From the NCBI RefSeq assembly GCF_011074795.1, contig NZ_JAAMPF010000022.1:1-64000 (forward strand): a DNA stretch of 64,000 bases. The letters are read 5' to 3'. The notes beneath the pieces are model-generated. The model was given only the letters and a program-made list of their open reading frames with translations, was not told where the DNA came from and searched no databases. The position numbers and the translations under genes are program-made. Positions 1-9,427 of this stretch are shown piece after piece; within the stretch, counting starts at the first letter, position 1; every line of letters begins with the position of its first letter. Source of the DNA: Marinobacter salicampi (GTDB taxonomy: Bacteria > Pseudomonadota > Gammaproteobacteria > Pseudomonadales > Oleiphilaceae).

Positions 1-62
1 TTGCGATTCGTGAAGGCGGCCGTACTGTTGGCGCCGGGGTTGTTGCAAAGATCGTCGAGTAA
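1..62 (+). CDS. tuf: Elongation factor Tu, C-terminal end (partial)
   Basis: The first 19 codons visible (reading frame from base 3) end in the typical EF-Tu C-terminus, with the REGGRTVGAGVVAKI segment, then TAA. EF-Tu carries aminoacyl-tRNA to the ribosome as a GTP complex. The gene is cut by the window edge, so only the last part of domain III is present. It lies directly before the S10 operon, the usual str-S10 order in gammaproteobacteria, and is followed by its own terminator. Confidence 0.95.
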   Translation, partial: AIREGGRTVGAGVVAKIVE

Positions 63-87
63 GACTCGCTCGGTTCATTGCAGAAGA

Positions 88-113
88 GGGGCTGCAGGTT
101 GCAGCCCCTTTTT
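88..113 (+). terminator. Rho-independent terminator after tuf
   Basis: A perfect 9-bp stem, GGGGCTGCA (88-96) and TGCAGCCCC (100-108), with a 3-nt loop is followed by five T. It separates the tuf operon from the S10 promoter about 50 bp downstream. Confidence 0.9.
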
Positions 114-159
114 CTATCCGGAGTCTATTGTCTGCGCTGCTGGTTCTCTATAACCCTGC

Positions 160-188
160 TTGACAGGGTTGGGCATTCTGCATACAAT
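160..188 (+). promoter_or_regulatory. Sigma70 promoter of the S10 operon
   Basis: A consensus -35 TTGACA (160-165) and a near-consensus -10 TACAAT (183-188) are separated by exactly 17 bp. The predicted start is near 195, giving a leader of only about 50 nt before rpsJ. This is much shorter than the long structured S10 leader of E. coli (about 170 nt), so L4 feedback of the E. coli leader type is not obvious here. Confidence 0.85.
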
Positions 189-245
189 GCGGCTCCTTTT
201 TTTAAGGTCGGCTAAAGTAGCTGCTACGAGTGGAGTTTGGTGCAA

Positions 246-557
246 ATGCAAAGCCAAAAAATCAGAATTCGGTTGAAGGCGTTCGATTATCGCCTGATCG
301 ATCAGTCAACGCAGGAGATCGTCGATACAGCAAAACGTACCGGCGCTCAGGTACGTGGACCGATCCCTCTGCCGACGCGGAAGGAAAAGTACACCGTCCT
401 GGTTTCACCGCACGTCAATAAAGATGCGCGTGATCAGTACGAGATTCGTACACACAAGCGTTTGCTCGACATCGTCGAGCCAACGGAAAAGACAGTAGAT
501 GCTCTGATGAAGCTTGATCTTGCAGCGGGTGTAGACGTTCAGATCAGCCTCGGTTAA
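246..557 (+). CDS. rpsJ: 30S ribosomal protein S10 (NusE)
   Basis: 103 residues, the same length as E. coli S10, with the conserved RIRLKAFD start and the [17 protein letters not shown] loop. S10 sits in the head of the 30S subunit and also acts as NusE in transcription antitermination. A TTG nine bases upstream would add three residues, but ATG at 246 gives the family-standard N-terminus. It is the first gene of the S10 operon, directly behind the promoter at 160-188. Confidence 0.97.
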   Translation: MQSQKIRIRLKAFDYRLIDQSTQEIVDTAKRTGAQVRGPIPLPTRKEKYTVLVSPHVNKDARDQYEIRTHKRLLDIVEPTEKTVDALMKLDLAAGVDVQISLG

Positions 558-589
558 TGCTTTAGCGTTAACCAGTGTAACTGTCAGAA

Positions 590-617
590 GGCCATAGAGG
601 GTGAGAGCCCCGTACAC
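590..617 (+). promoter_or_regulatory. 23S-rRNA-like segment in the rpsJ-rplC gap
   Basis: The 73-bp gap between rpsJ and rplC contains AGGGTGAGAGCCCCGTACAC at 598-617, preceded by GGCCATAG. From memory, bacterial 23S rRNA domain I (about nt 295-315 in E. coli) reads almost the same, with roughly one change in this stretch. The region lies close to where L4 and L24 contact 23S rRNA. A mimic of an L4 site just before rplC-rplD would be a plausible feedback element. The resemblance is seen in the sequence; the function is inference. Confidence 0.5.
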
Positions 618-630
618 TTAGAGGTGAAAC

Positions 631-1269
631 ATGGCAATTGGAATTGTCGGTCGCAAGGCCGGTATGACCCGTATTTTTACGGAAGATGGGCAGTCTCTGC
701 CTGTAACGGTAATTGAGGTTGAAGCCAACCGCATTACCCAACTGAAAACCCTCGAAACAGATGGCTACCGTGCGGTTCAGGTAACCGTGGGTAAGCGTCG
801 CTCCTCTCGTGTCGCCAAGAGTGCGGCAGGTCATTTCGCGAAAGCTGGCGTTGAAGCTGGTCGCGGGCTGTGGGAATTCCGTCTTGCTGATGGCGAAGGC
901 GAAGACCTGGCAGCGGGCGGCGAGATTCTCGCGACAGTCTTTGAAGAAGGTCAGGTGGTTGATGCCACTGGTCAGTCCAAGGGTAAAGGCTTCCAGGGCG
1001 GCGTGAAGCGCTGGAACTTTGCCATGCAGGACGCCACTCACGGTAACTCCCTGTCTCACCGTGCACCGGGCTCCATTGGTCAGAACCAGACCCCGGGTAA
1101 GGTATTCAAGGGCAAAAAGATGGCGGGTCAGATGGGTAATGCACAGGTTACCGTGCAGAACCTTCGGGTGGTCCGTGTCGACGCTGAGCGCAACTTGCTT
1201 CTGATTCGTGGCGCCGTTCCTGGTGCGACGGGCAGCAACGTTGTCATCAAGCCAGCAGTTAAAGCCTGA
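631..1269 (+). CDS. rplC: 50S ribosomal protein L3
   Basis: 212 residues (E. coli 209). It begins with the typical [13 protein letters not shown] motif and contains the [20 protein letters not shown] loop that reaches toward the peptidyl transferase centre; the glutamine in this loop is the PrmB methylation target in E. coli. L3 nucleates early 50S assembly. The ribosome binding site GAGGTG lies 7 nt before the ATG and overlaps the edge of the rRNA-like segment at 590-617. Confidence 0.97.
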   Translation: MAIGIVGRKAGMTRIFTEDGQSLPVTVIEVEANRITQLKTLETDGYRAVQVTVGKRRSSRVAKSAAGHFAKAGVEAGRGLWEFRLADGEGEDLAAGGEILATVFEEGQVVDATGQSKGKGFQGGVKRWNFAMQDATHGNSLSHRAPGSIGQNQTPGKVFKGKKMAGQMGNAQVTVQNLRVVRVDAERNLLLIRGAVPGATGSNVVIKPAVKA

Positions 1270-1280
1270 GGAGCGGTGCG

Positions 1281-1886
1281 ATGGAATTGACAATTACAGG
1301 TAGCGGCAAGGGGATTTCGGTTTCCGAAGCTGCATTCGCCAAAGATTTTAACGAAGCGCTGGTCCATCAGGTTGTCACTGCCTATATGGCTGGTGGTCGC
1401 CAGGGTACTAGTGCCCAGAAAACCCGCTCAGAAGTGCGTGGCGGTGGTAAGAAGCCATGGCGCCAGAAGGGTACCGGTCGTGCCCGTGCTGGCACCATCC
1501 GCAGTCCGCTGTGGCGTTCAGGTGGCGTTACCTTTGCTGCCAAGCCCCGGAGCTATGAGCAGAAGGTTAACCGCAAGATGTACCGTGCGGCGCTTTGCTC
1601 GATTTTTTCCGAGCTGGTACGCCAGGAGCGTCTTGTTGTCGTTGACGACTTCTCGGTTGATAGCCCAAAAACCAAAGCCTTCAGTGCCAAGCTCAAGGAT
1701 CTCGGCTTGAGCAATGCCCTGATCCTATCAGAAAGTGTTGAGCAGAACCTTCACCTGGCGGCTCGCAATGTGCCTCACATTGATGTGCGCGATGTGGCCG
1801 GACTTGATCCAGTTAGCCTGGTGGCCTTTGAAAAGGTAGTGGTGACCGTTCCGGCTCTTAAGAAGATTGAGGAGATGCTGGGATGA
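1281..1886 (+). CDS. rplD: 50S ribosomal protein L4
   Basis: 201 residues, the same as E. coli L4. The tunnel loop is present ([20 protein letters not shown]). L4 binds 23S rRNA domain I and in E. coli represses its own S10 operon by acting on the leader mRNA. This makes it the obvious candidate ligand for the rRNA-like element upstream of rplC. Its stop codon overlaps the rplW start by 4 nt (ATGA), indicating translational coupling. Confidence 0.97.
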   Translation: MELTITGSGKGISVSEAAFAKDFNEALVHQVVTAYMAGGRQGTSAQKTRSEVRGGGKKPWRQKGTGRARAGTIRSPLWRSGGVTFAAKPRSYEQKVNRKMYRAALCSIFSELVRQERLVVVDDFSVDSPKTKAFSAKLKDLGLSNALILSESVEQNLHLAARNVPHIDVRDVAGLDPVSLVAFEKVVVTVPALKKIEEMLG

Positions 1887-2176
1887 ATCAGGAACGAATC
1901 TATCAGGTTCTGTTGGGGCCGCACGTGTCTGAAAAGACCTCCATGGCTGCTGAAAACAGCCAGGTCGTCTTTCGGGTAGCGCCGGACGCAACCAAGCCGG
2001 AAGTGAAAAAGGCCGTTGAGCAGCTGTTCAGCGTTACTGTCGAAGGTGTTCAGATTATGAACCGCAAGGGCAAGCTCAAGCGCACTGCTCGTGGGTTCGG
2101 TAAGCGTAATGACATTCGCAAGGCTTATGTTCAGCTTGCGAAAGGTCAGGACATCGATTTTCTGGATGTGGAATAA
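1883..2176 (+). CDS. rplW: 50S ribosomal protein L23
   Basis: 97 residues (E. coli 100) with the family signature around [18 protein letters not shown]23 lies at the polypeptide exit and docks trigger factor and SRP. The start overlaps the rplD stop by 4 nt. Confidence 0.97.
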   Translation: MNQERIYQVLLGPHVSEKTSMAAENSQVVFRVAPDATKPEVKKAVEQLFSVTVEGVQIMNRKGKLKRTARGFGKRNDIRKAYVQLAKGQDIDFLDVE

Positions 2177-2193
2177 GGTAAAGGGGTCGTAAT

Positions 2194-3021
2194 ATGCCGA
2201 TCGTCAAAACCAAGCCAACATCTCCTGGCCGCCGTCACGTTGTAAAGCTCTACAACCCTGACCTGCACAAAGGCAGCCCTTACGAGCCGTTGGTTGAGAA
2301 GCAAAGTAAATCCGGTGGGCGTAACAATGTTGGCCGTATCACCACTCGTCACGTTGGCGGTGGCCACAAGCAGCACTACCGTATCATCGACTTTAAGCGG
2401 ACCAAGGATGGCATTCCGGCGACTATTGAGCGCCTGGAGTATGATCCTAACCGCTCGGCGCACATTGCGCTCCTTAAGTACACCGATGGCGAGCGTCGCT
2501 ACATTATCGCTCCCAAAGGTGTGAAGATTGGAGATCCTGTGCGCTCCGGCATCGACGCGCCGATTAAAGTGGGAAGCACGTTGCCGCTCCGGAATATTCC
2601 GGTCGGTTCCGTAATTCACTGCGTCGAACTCAAGCCTGGCAAAGGCGCCCAGCTGGCCCGAAGTGCGGGCGCATCCGTACAGCTGGTCGCTCGTGAAGGT
2701 GCGTATGCAACTATACGTCTTCGGTCAGGTGAAATGCGTAAGGTGCTTGTGGACTGTCGCGCCACGTTGGGTGAAGTCTCCAACAGTGAACACAGTCTCA
2801 AGCAGCTTGGTAAAGCGGGTGCATCACGTTGGCGCGGCAAACGGCCAACAGTACGTGGTGTTGCTATGAACCCAGTTGACCACCCGCATGGTGGTGGTGA
2901 AGGGCGTACCTCTGGTGGACGTCACCCTGTTACTCCTTGGGGTGTTCCGACCAAAGGGCATAAGACTCGTAAGAACAAGCGTACTGACAGAATGATAGTA
3001 CGTCGTCGTTCGGCCAAGTAA
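2194..3021 (+). CDS. rplB: 50S ribosomal protein L2
   Basis: 275 residues (E. coli 273). The highly conserved [18 protein letters not shown] segment with the key histidine is present near the C-terminus, as is the basic [16 protein letters not shown] tail. L2 is a core 50S protein required for subunit joining and peptidyl transfer. An SD-like AAGGGG lies 9 nt before the ATG. Confidence 0.97.
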   Translation: MPIVKTKPTSPGRRHVVKLYNPDLHKGSPYEPLVEKQSKSGGRNNVGRITTRHVGGGHKQHYRIIDFKRTKDGIPATIERLEYDPNRSAHIALLKYTDGERRYIIAPKGVKIGDPVRSGIDAPIKVGSTLPLRNIPVGSVIHCVELKPGKGAQLARSAGASVQLVAREGAYATIRLRSGEMRKVLVDCRATLGEVSNSEHSLKQLGKAGASRWRGKRPTVRGVAMNPVDHPHGGGEGRTSGGRHPVTPWGVPTKGHKTRKNKRTDRMIVRRRSAK

Positions 3022-3044
3022 ACGACTACATAGAGGTAATTGCT

Positions 3045-3320
3045 GTGCCACGTTCTTTAAAGAAAGGTCCTTTTATAGACCTGCATCTGTTGAAGAAGGT
3101 CGAGGCAGCTCTGGAATCGAACGACAAGCGACCAATCAAAACCTGGTCGCGTCGTTCTACCGTATTCCCAGAGATGGTAGGCCTGACGATTGCAGTCCAC
3201 AACGGCAAGCAACATGTGCCGGTTTTTGTAACCGAAGATATGGTCGGGCATAAACTGGGTGAGTTCGCGGCAACGCGTACCTACCGTGGCCATGCTGCTG
3301 ACAAGAAAGCTAAACGCTGA
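3045..3320 (+). CDS. rpsS: 30S ribosomal protein S19
   Basis: 91 residues, starting [19 protein letters not shown] as in the family. The start codon is GTG with AGAGG 8 nt upstream. S19 binds the 30S head next to S13. The gene lies in the standard rplB-rpsS-rplV order. Confidence 0.97.
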   Translation: MPRSLKKGPFIDLHLLKKVEAALESNDKRPIKTWSRRSTVFPEMVGLTIAVHNGKQHVPVFVTEDMVGHKLGEFAATRTYRGHAADKKAKR

Positions 3321-3337
3321 TCGCGAGGGGAATAAAA

Positions 3338-3670
3338 ATGGAAGTAGCGGCTAAGTACAAGGGCGCTCGCCTCTCTGCTCAGAAAGCACGTCTTGTCGCC
3401 GACCAGGTTCGCGGTAAGGCTGTCGAGGACGCCCTGAACATTCTGACTTTCAGCCCAAAAAAGGCAGCAACAGTTATCAAGAAAGCTCTTGAGTCTGCTA
3501 TTGCCAATGCTGAGCATAACGAAGGTCTGGACGTTGACGAGTTGCGGGTTGCCACCATCATGGTGGACGAAGGTCCGACGCTCAAGCGTATCAAGGCGAG
3601 AGCCAAGGGGCGCGCTGATCGGATTTTCAAGCGCACCTGCCATATAACCGTCAAGGTCGCCGACAAGTAG
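3338..3670 (+). CDS. rplV: 50S ribosomal protein L22
   Basis: 110 residues, equal to E. coli L22. The beta-hairpin segment that lines the exit tunnel is present ([16 protein letters not shown]). Mutations in this loop confer macrolide resistance in other species; the sequence here looks normal. Confidence 0.97.
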   Translation: MEVAAKYKGARLSAQKARLVADQVRGKAVEDALNILTFSPKKAATVIKKALESAIANAEHNEGLDVDELRVATIMVDEGPTLKRIKARAKGRADRIFKRTCHITVKVADK

Positions 3671-3681
3671 GAGATGCTCAG

Positions 3682-4365
3682 ATGGGTCATAAAGTAAATC
3701 CGACCGGTTTTCGGCTGGGTGTGATTAAAGAGCACAACTCAGTCTGGTACGCCGAGAAGAGGGAATATTCGAACAACCTGTTGAACGACATCAGGGTTCG
3801 TGAGTTTCTGGACAAGCGTCTGGTGAAGGCGTCTGTCAGCAAGATTGTGATCGAGCGCCCTGCTCAGAACGCCCGTATCACGATCCATACCGCCCGCCCG
3901 GGTATTGTTATCGGGAAAAAGGGTGAAGATGTTGACCGTCTGCGTCGCGAAGTCAGCGACATGATGGGTGTGCCTGTGCACATCAACATCGAAGAAGTCC
4001 GCAAGCCGGACCTGGATGCCCGCCTGGTTGCGCAAAACGTAGCCGGTCAGCTCGAACGTCGTGTTATGTTCCGTCGCGCCATGAAGCGTGCGGTTCAGAA
4101 CGCTATCCGTCAGGGCGCGAAGGGTATCAAGATTCAGGTAGGCGGACGTCTTGGGGGTGCTGAAATCGCCCGTTCCGAGTGGTACCGCGAAGGCCGCGTT
4201 CCTCTGCACACCCTGCGTGCAGATATTGATTACGCGACTTATGAAGCGAAGACCACTTACGGCATTATCGGCGTCAAGGTATGGATCTTCAAAGGTGAGA
4301 TTCTTGGTGGTATGGAGCAGGTCCGTGCTGACAAGAAGGCCTCTCCCAAGAAAGGTTCTAAGTAA
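3682..4365 (+). CDS. rpsC: 30S ribosomal protein S3
   Basis: 227 residues (E. coli 233), beginning [19 protein letters not shown]-binding domain with the GKKG loop ([14 protein letters not shown]) occupies about residues 40-110. S3 forms part of the mRNA entry site with S4 and S5. A 353-residue open frame on the opposite strand over this gene is only a coding-bias shadow. Confidence 0.97.
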   Translation: MGHKVNPTGFRLGVIKEHNSVWYAEKREYSNNLLNDIRVREFLDKRLVKASVSKIVIERPAQNARITIHTARPGIVIGKKGEDVDRLRREVSDMMGVPVHINIEEVRKPDLDARLVAQNVAGQLERRVMFRRAMKRAVQNAIRQGAKGIKIQVGGRLGGAEIARSEWYREGRVPLHTLRADIDYATYEAKTTYGIIGVKVWIFKGEILGGMEQVRADKKASPKKGSK

Positions 4366-4377
4366 AGGGGCACTCGT

Positions 4378-4791
4378 ATGCTGCAGCCAAAACGCACCAA
4401 ATTTCGCAAGGTAATGAAAGGCCGTAACACCGGTCTGGCGCACCGCGCTAACAGGGTGAGCTTCGGTGAGTACGGATTGAAAGCGACGTCTCGGGGGCGT
4501 ATAAATGCGCGTCAGATTGAGGCCGCACGTCGTACCATGACACGTCGCATCAAGCGGGGCGGAAAGATCTGGATACGGATCTTCCCTGACAAGCCGATCA
4601 CTGGTAAGCCGCTTGAAGTACGTATGGGTAAAGGTAAGGGTTCTGTCGAGTACTGGGTAGCTGAAATTCAGCCTGGCCGTATGTTGTACGAGATGGAAGG
4701 CGTTCCTGAGGATGTCGCGCGTGAAGCCTTCACGCTGGCCGCTGCAAAGCTGCCTGTGTCGACCACCTTTGTTACGAGGACGGTGATGTGA
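4378..4791 (+). CDS. rplP: 50S ribosomal protein L16
   Basis: 137 residues (E. coli 136), starting [12 protein letters not shown]16 sits near the A-site tRNA in the 50S subunit. The stop TGA overlaps the rpmC start (TGATG). Confidence 0.97.
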   Translation: MLQPKRTKFRKVMKGRNTGLAHRANRVSFGEYGLKATSRGRINARQIEAARRTMTRRIKRGGKIWIRIFPDKPITGKPLEVRMGKGKGSVEYWVAEIQPGRMLYEMEGVPEDVAREAFTLAAAKLPVSTTFVTRTVM

Positions 4792-4982
4792 TGAAAGCAA
4801 CAGAGCTGCGTGATAAATCAGTCGACGAGCTGAACAAAGATCTGATCGATCTGCGTAAAGAGCAGTTCAACCTGCGCATGCGTAAGGCGACAGGCCAGCT
4901 GAATCAGTCGCACCTCGCCGGCAAGGTGAAGCGTGACATCGCTCGCGTCAAAACGGTTTTGAATGAAAAGGCAGGACAGTAA
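4791..4982 (+). CDS. rpmC: 50S ribosomal protein L29
   Basis: 63 residues, the same as E. coli L29, two-helix protein with the [16 protein letters not shown] motif. It starts at the ATG that overlaps the rplP stop; a GTG three bases upstream would only add one residue. L29 lies beside L23 at the tunnel exit. Confidence 0.96.
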   Translation: MKATELRDKSVDELNKDLIDLRKEQFNLRMRKATGQLNQSHLAGKVKRDIARVKTVLNEKAGQ

Positions 4983-4983
4983 C

Positions 4984-5250
4984 ATGACCGAAGCTACCAA
5001 AACTGCCAGAACCCTGAGCGGCAAGGTCGTGAGCAACAAGATGGAGAAATCCATCGTGGTTCTGGTGGAGCGTCAGGTTAAGCACCCCCTGTATGGGAAG
5101 TACCTGAAGCGTTCGACCAAAATTCACGCTCATGACGAGAACAATCAGTGCAACATTGGTGACATCGTAACGATCGAAGAAACCCGCCCGGTCTCAAAGA
5201 CCAAAAGCTGGGCTCTGGTCGATGTCGTCGAACGCGCATCGAAGGTGTAA
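4984..5250 (+). CDS. rpsQ: 30S ribosomal protein S17
   Basis: 88 residues with the OB-fold signature [15 protein letters not shown] and [14 protein letters not shown] loop region. The start at 4984 lies one base after the rpmC stop. A longer frame from 4963 is less likely because it runs back into rpmC and departs from the family N-terminus. Confidence 0.96.
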   Translation: MTEATKTARTLSGKVVSNKMEKSIVVLVERQVKHPLYGKYLKRSTKIHAHDENNQCNIGDIVTIEETRPVSKTKSWALVDVVERASKV

Positions 5251-5308
5251 CTCGCCCGGACGGTGAGTCTTGTCGTAACGGCAAAGTGGTTTCTGCTGGA
5301 GAATAACC

Positions 5309-5677
5309 ATGATTCAGACTCAAACAATGCTTGAAGTCGCGGACAACAGTGGTGCACGTCGTGTTATGTGCATCAAGGTCCTGGGCGGTTCACATCGGCG
5401 TTATGCCAGCGTTGGGGATATCATCAAGGTAACCGTCAAGGAAGCCATCCCCCGCGGTAAAGTGAAAAAAGGCCAGGTCCTGAAAGCTGTTGTCGTGCGC
5501 ACCCGTAAGGGCGTACGCCGCCCGGACGGATCGTTGATTCGCTTCGACGGTAATGCGGCTGTACTTCTGAACAACCAGGACGCCCCCATCGGTACCCGTA
5601 TTTTCGGGCCTGTGACACGGGAACTGCGTAATGAAAAGTTCATGAAGATTATTTCGCTGGCACCCGAAGTACTGTAA
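5309..5677 (+). CDS. rplN: 50S ribosomal protein L14
   Basis: 122 residues, beginning [21 protein letters not shown] as in the family. L14 forms an intersubunit bridge and binds the silencing factor RsfS. It follows a 58-nt gap after rpsQ. In E. coli the spc operon begins at this gene; here no separate promoter was recognised in the gap. Confidence 0.97.
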   Translation: MIQTQTMLEVADNSGARRVMCIKVLGGSHRRYASVGDIIKVTVKEAIPRGKVKKGQVLKAVVVRTRKGVRRPDGSLIRFDGNAAVLLNNQDAPIGTRIFGPVTRELRNEKFMKIISLAPEVL

Positions 5678-5693
5678 GGACTAGAGGCCGGTT

Positions 5694-6014
5694 ATGAAAA
5701 AGATTAAACGAGATGACGAAGTAATCGTCACCACGGGGAAAGATAAAGGCAAACGTGGTAAAGTCCTGAAAGTTCAGGACGATGGTAAGGTGGTTGTTTC
5801 CGGGATCAACATGATCAAGAAGCACACCAAGCCCAACCCGATGGTCGGCACCCCTGGTGGCATCGTCGAAAAAGAAGCACCTATCCAGGCTTCCAACGTG
5901 GCTATTTTTAATCCGCAGACCGGCAAAGCCGATCGTGTCGGCTTCCAGATCAAGGAAGACGGAGCGAAAACGCGGATCTTTAAGTCCACGAAAGAAGTCG
6001 TCGATAACCAGTAA
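5694..6014 (+). CDS. rplX: 50S ribosomal protein L24
   Basis: 106 residues (E. coli 104) with the KOW motif [13 protein letters not shown] near the N-terminus. L24 is one of the two assembly-initiating proteins of the 50S subunit and binds domain I of 23S rRNA. Confidence 0.97.
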   Translation: MKKIKRDDEVIVTTGKDKGKRGKVLKVQDDGKVVVSGINMIKKHTKPNPMVGTPGGIVEKEAPIQASNVAIFNPQTGKADRVGFQIKEDGAKTRIFKSTKEVVDNQ

Positions 6015-6029
6015 GCGGTGGTGGTTACG

Positions 6030-6569
6030 ATGCTTAATATGAAAGAGCAGTACAAACAGGAAGTAATACCAGCCCTGCAGAAAGAGTTCAGCTACAAGAA
6101 CATCATGCAGGTGCCGCGTATTGAAAAAATCACCCTTAACATGGGTGTCGGTGAAGCGGTAGGTGACAAGAAGCTGATCGAGAATGCTGTGGCAGATCTC
6201 GAGCGTCTGGCAGGTCAGAAAGCCGTTGTAACCAAGGCCAAGAAGTCGGTTGCGGGTTTCAAGATCCGTGAAGGTTGGCCGATCGGTTGTAAGGTAACGC
6301 TGCGCGGCGAGCGTATGTGGGACTTTTTCGATCGTCTGGTTCACATTGCGATTCCCCGTGTTCGTGACTTTCGTGGTCTGAATCCGAAATCCTTTGATGG
6401 CCGCGGCAATTACAGCATGGGTGTGCGTGAGCAGATCATCTTTCCGGAGATCGAGTACGACAAAGTCGACAAGATCCGCGGCATGGATATCACCATTACG
6501 ACCTCTGCTGGAACCGATGACGAAGGCCGCGAATTGCTGAAAGCGTTTGGCTTTCCGTTCAAGAAATAA
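6030..6569 (+). CDS. rplE: 50S ribosomal protein L5
   Basis: 179 residues from ATG 6030, matching E. coli length. Typical segments are [24 protein letters not shown] and [11 protein letters not shown]5 binds 5S rRNA and contacts P-site tRNA. A GTG at 6018 and an ATG at 6039 are in frame; 6030 fits the family best. Confidence 0.96.
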   Translation: MLNMKEQYKQEVIPALQKEFSYKNIMQVPRIEKITLNMGVGEAVGDKKLIENAVADLERLAGQKAVVTKAKKSVAGFKIREGWPIGCKVTLRGERMWDFFDRLVHIAIPRVRDFRGLNPKSFDGRGNYSMGVREQIIFPEIEYDKVDKIRGMDITITTSAGTDDEGRELLKAFGFPFKK

Positions 6570-6581
6570 GGAACGAATGTA

Positions 6582-6887
6582 ATGGCTAAGGTTTCCATGA
6601 AGAATCGCGAGCTCAAGCGTGAAGAAACGGTAGCGAAGTATGCGACCAAGCGCGCTGAACTCAAGGCGATTATCAAGAACCCGAATATCAGCGACGATGA
6701 GCGCTGGGACGCACAGGTAAAGCTTCAGAAGCTGCCCCGTGATGCGAGCCCGGTTCGCCTTCGTAACCGTTGTCAGATGACTGGCCGGCCCCATGGTGTT
6801 CTGCGTAAGTTCCGTCTGTCACGTATCAAGTTACGTGAAGCGGGCATGCGTGGCGACGTCCCTGGGCTGACCAAGGCCAGCTGGTAA
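6582..6887 (+). CDS. rpsN: 30S ribosomal protein S14 (zinc-free form)
   Basis: 101 residues, the long form lacking the CxxC pairs of the zinc form; the C-terminal [19 protein letters not shown] motif is intact. S14 binds late in 30S head assembly. It is followed by an 88-nt gap holding two hairpins (6892-6943). Confidence 0.97.
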   Translation: MAKVSMKNRELKREETVAKYATKRAELKAIIKNPNISDDERWDAQVKLQKLPRDASPVRLRNRCQMTGRPHGVLRKFRLSRIKLREAGMRGDVPGLTKASW

Positions 6888-6891
6888 CAGC

Positions 6892-6943
6892 GACACTGGA
6901 GTTATCCGGTGTCCGTTGGTAAGCGGTGCGGTAAATCACCGCT
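6892..6943 (+). promoter_or_regulatory. Two tandem hairpins in the rpsN-rpsH gap
   Basis: Hairpin 1 pairs GACACTGG (6892-6899) with CCGGTGTC (6906-6913), one T-G pair, 6-nt loop. Hairpin 2 pairs AGCGGTG (6922-6928) with CACCGCT (6937-6943). Neither has a T-tract, so they are not ordinary terminators. The gap is one of the longer ones in the ribosomal block. Feedback binding or mRNA processing is possible, but this is inference. Confidence 0.45.
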
Positions 6944-6975
6944 GCACAACTAAAAAGATCAGGAGCCTCATACCA

Positions 6976-7368
6976 ATGAGCATGCAAGATACGCTTGCGG
7001 ATATGTTCACTCGCATCCGCAATGCCCAGATGGCAGCCAAGGCCGATGTGGCCATGCCGTCTTCAAAAATGAAAATCTCCGTGGCCCAGGTCCTCAAGGA
7101 CGAAGGCTACGTTCAGGATTTTGCCGTTTCAGCTGACGCGAAACCCGAACTGACCATCACCCTCAAGTATTTCGAGGGCAAGCCGGTTATTGAGGAAATC
7201 AAGCGAGTCAGTAGACCGAGTCTGCGCCAGTACAAGGGCGCTGGGGAACTGCCGAAAGTATCCGGTGGTTTGGGGGTCGCGATTGTCTCTACGTCCAAGG
7301 GCGTAATGACAGACCGCGCTGCACGTGTTGCAGGCGTGGGTGGCGAAGTCATCTGCACCGTCTTTTAG
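6976..7368 (+). CDS. rpsH: 30S ribosomal protein S8
   Basis: 130 residues from ATG 6976, the E. coli length, starting [16 protein letters not shown], with the C-terminal [13 protein letters not shown] motif. S8 binds the central domain of 16S rRNA and in E. coli represses the spc operon. AGGAG lies 10 nt before the ATG. The frame is open upstream to 6916 but that extension has no family match. Confidence 0.97.
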   Translation: MSMQDTLADMFTRIRNAQMAAKADVAMPSSKMKISVAQVLKDEGYVQDFAVSADAKPELTITLKYFEGKPVIEEIKRVSRPSLRQYKGAGELPKVSGGLGVAIVSTSKGVMTDRAARVAGVGGEVICTVF

Positions 7369-7377
7369 GAGAATCAC

Positions 7378-7911
7378 ATGTCCAGGGTTGCCAATAATCC
7401 TGTCGTGCTGCCTTCCGGTGTTGAGGTTAAGCTGAACGGACAGGAAATTAATGTGAAGGGCTCCATGGGAGCACTTCAATTCACCGTGCATAACGTCGTT
7501 GAAGTCAAGCAGGAAGAAAATACCCTTCGCTTTGCTGCCCGCGACGGCGCGAAACAGTCCCGTGCTCTTGCAGGCACAACCCGTGCACTTGTAAATAACA
7601 TGGTTACTGGTGTTTCTGTTGGCTTCGAGCGAAAGCTCCAGCTGGTGGGCGTTGGTTATCGTGCCCAGTCCCAGGGTAAGAAGCTCAATCTGACGCTGGG
7701 GTTTTCACACCCGGTAGAGTATGAGCTGCCTGAGGGTATTACCGCAGAAACACCGACCCAGACGGAAGTAGTTATCCGTGGGTTTGACAAGCAACAGGTT
7801 GGCCAGGTCGCTGCTGAAATCCGTGCCTTCCGTCCACCAGAGCCCTACAAGGGTAAAGGTGTTCGGTATGCGGATGAGCAGGTCAGACGTAAAGAAGCCA
7901 AGAAGAAATAA
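7378..7911 (+). CDS. rplF: 50S ribosomal protein L6
   Basis: 177 residues, starting [16 protein letters not shown], with two related beta/alpha domains and the C-terminal [11 protein letters not shown] signature. It binds the sarcin-ricin region of 23S rRNA. AGGAG precedes the ATG. Confidence 0.97.
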   Translation: MSRVANNPVVLPSGVEVKLNGQEINVKGSMGALQFTVHNVVEVKQEENTLRFAARDGAKQSRALAGTTRALVNNMVTGVSVGFERKLQLVGVGYRAQSQGKKLNLTLGFSHPVEYELPEGITAETPTQTEVVIRGFDKQQVGQVAAEIRAFRPPEPYKGKGVRYADEQVRRKEAKKK

Positions 7912-7920
7912 GGCGGGACT

Positions 7921-8268
7921 ATGAGCGCGAATAACGAAAGATTGCGTCGCGCACGTAAAGTGCGCATCAAGATCCGTGAACTGGGTGCTAATCGTCTCTG
8001 TGTACATCGTACACCGCGGCATATGTACGCCCAGATCACAACAGCAGACGGCAGTAAGGTAATTGCCGCTGCCTCCACGTTGGATAAGGACTTGCGCCAG
8101 GGTGCAACCGGTAACGTGGACGCCGCTAAAAAGGTCGGACAGCTGATCGCTGAACGCGCCAAGGCGGCAGGAGTGGAGCAGGTGGCATTTGACCGCTCCG
8201 GTTACCGTTATCATGGTCGCGTACAGGCTCTTGCCGACGCGGCTCGTGAAGCTGGCTTGCAATTCTAA
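7921..8268 (+). CDS. rplR: 50S ribosomal protein L18
   Basis: 115 residues (E. coli 117) with the [14 protein letters not shown] and [21 protein letters not shown] motifs. L18 binds 5S rRNA together with L5 and L25. Confidence 0.97.
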   Translation: MSANNERLRRARKVRIKIRELGANRLCVHRTPRHMYAQITTADGSKVIAAASTLDKDLRQGATGNVDAAKKVGQLIAERAKAAGVEQVAFDRSGYRYHGRVQALADAAREAGLQF

Positions 8269-8280
8269 GAGGTGGAGAAG

Positions 8281-8781
8281 ATGAGCGTTAACGAACAGAA
8301 GGCGCCTGAGCTCCAGGAGAAGCTGGTTCAGGTCAACCGTGTCGCGAAAGTGGTCAAAGGTGGTCGTATCTTTGCTTTTACCGCCCTGACTGTGGTCGGT
8401 GATGGCAAAGGCCGTGTGGGCTTTGGGCGAGGTAAGGCACGTGAAGTGCCTGTTGCGATCCAGAAAGCCATGGAAGCTGCGCGCAAGAACATGATCGACG
8501 TACCGCTCGACGGTACCACACTGCAATATGCCATCAGGGCCAATCATGGCGCCTCCAAGGTATACATGCAGCCAGCCTCAGAAGGTACCGGTATTATCGC
8601 CGGCGGCGCCATGCGTGCCGTGCTGGAAGTGGCAGGTGTTCAGAACGTACTGTCAAAGTGTTACGGCTCGACCAATCCGGTCAACGTAGTCCGTGCCACT
8701 ATCAAGGGTCTTCAGGCAATGCATGCGCCGGAAGATATCGCAGCCAAGCGCGGCAAGACCGTGGAAGACATTCTGGGTTGA
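8281..8781 (+). CDS. rpsE: 30S ribosomal protein S5
   Basis: 166 residues from ATG 8281 (E. coli 167). The [22 protein letters not shown] stretch and the [12 protein letters not shown] loop are present. AGGTGGAG lies just upstream of the ATG; the GTG at 8272 falls within that SD and is therefore unlikely. S5 helps mRNA unwinding and decoding fidelity. Confidence 0.97.
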   Translation: MSVNEQKAPELQEKLVQVNRVAKVVKGGRIFAFTALTVVGDGKGRVGFGRGKAREVPVAIQKAMEAARKNMIDVPLDGTTLQYAIRANHGASKVYMQPASEGTGIIAGGAMRAVLEVAGVQNVLSKCYGSTNPVNVVRATIKGLQAMHAPEDIAAKRGKTVEDILG

Positions 8782-8785
8782 AGTC

Positions 8786-8974
8786 ATGGCGAACGCAAAA
8801 ACATTCAAAGTAACACTGACCCGCAGCCCAATCGGCTGCCAGCCCAAGCACAAAGCCTGTGTAAAGGGATTGGGTCTTCGTCGGATTGGGCATACCGTAG
8901 AGCTGGAAGATACGCCTTCAGTTCGCGGCATGGTTAACCGGGTTTATTACATGGTACGGGTTGAGGAGAACTAA
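8786..8974 (+). CDS. rpmD: 50S ribosomal protein L30
   Basis: 62 residues with the family motif [21 protein letters not shown]. The ATG at 8786 is 4 nt after the rpsE stop. The frame is open upstream, but it overlaps rpsE and is not used. Confidence 0.96.
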   Translation: MANAKTFKVTLTRSPIGCQPKHKACVKGLGLRRIGHTVELEDTPSVRGMVNRVYYMVRVEEN

Positions 8975-8975
8975 G

Positions 8976-9410
8976 ATGCGTCTTAACGAGCTTAGTCCAG
9001 AGCCCGGTTCACGGCCTTCCGCAAAGCGCGTAGGCCGGGGTATCGGTAGCGGTCTTGGTAAAACGGCCGGCCGCGGTCACAAGGGTCTGAAGGCCCGGTC
9101 AGGCGGCAGTGTCGCGCCAGGCTTTGAAGGCGGCCAGCAGCCGTTGGCCCGTCGTCTGCCGAAGTTCGGTTTCACATCACGCCAGGCGCGTTATGTGGTC
9201 GAGATTCGTCTGCACGAACTGGCCAAGGTAGAAGGTGATGTGGTCGATCTTGCTGCCCTTAAAAAGGCTGATATCATTCGCGACGAAATCCGTTTCGCCA
9301 AGGTGATCATGTCAGGTGAGTTGACCCGTCCTGTGACCGTCAAAGGTCTTAAGGTGACAAAAGGCGCTCGCGAGGCCATTTCGGCCGCGGGCGGTAAAGT
9401 CGAAGACTAA
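8976..9410 (+). CDS. rplO: 50S ribosomal protein L15
   Basis: 144 residues, the E. coli length, beginning [12 protein letters not shown], followed by the glycine/lysine-rich [20 protein letters not shown] segment. The ATG is one base after the rpmD stop, with TTGAGGAG upstream. The TTG at 8961 lies in the SD region. Confidence 0.97.
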   Translation: MRLNELSPEPGSRPSAKRVGRGIGSGLGKTAGRGHKGLKARSGGSVAPGFEGGQQPLARRLPKFGFTSRQARYVVEIRLHELAKVEGDVVDLAALKKADIIRDEIRFAKVIMSGELTRPVTVKGLKVTKGAREAISAAGGKVED

Positions 9411-9427
9411 GACGAGTCGAGGGCTAA

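Noticed and set aside
3739..4800. 353-codon open frame on the minus strand
   Set aside because: It is antisense to rpsC and rplP, which are certain genes. Long antisense frames are common where coding bias is strong.
5649..6794. 381-codon open frame on the minus strand
   Set aside because: Antisense to rplN, rplX, rplE and rpsN; no recognisable protein features.
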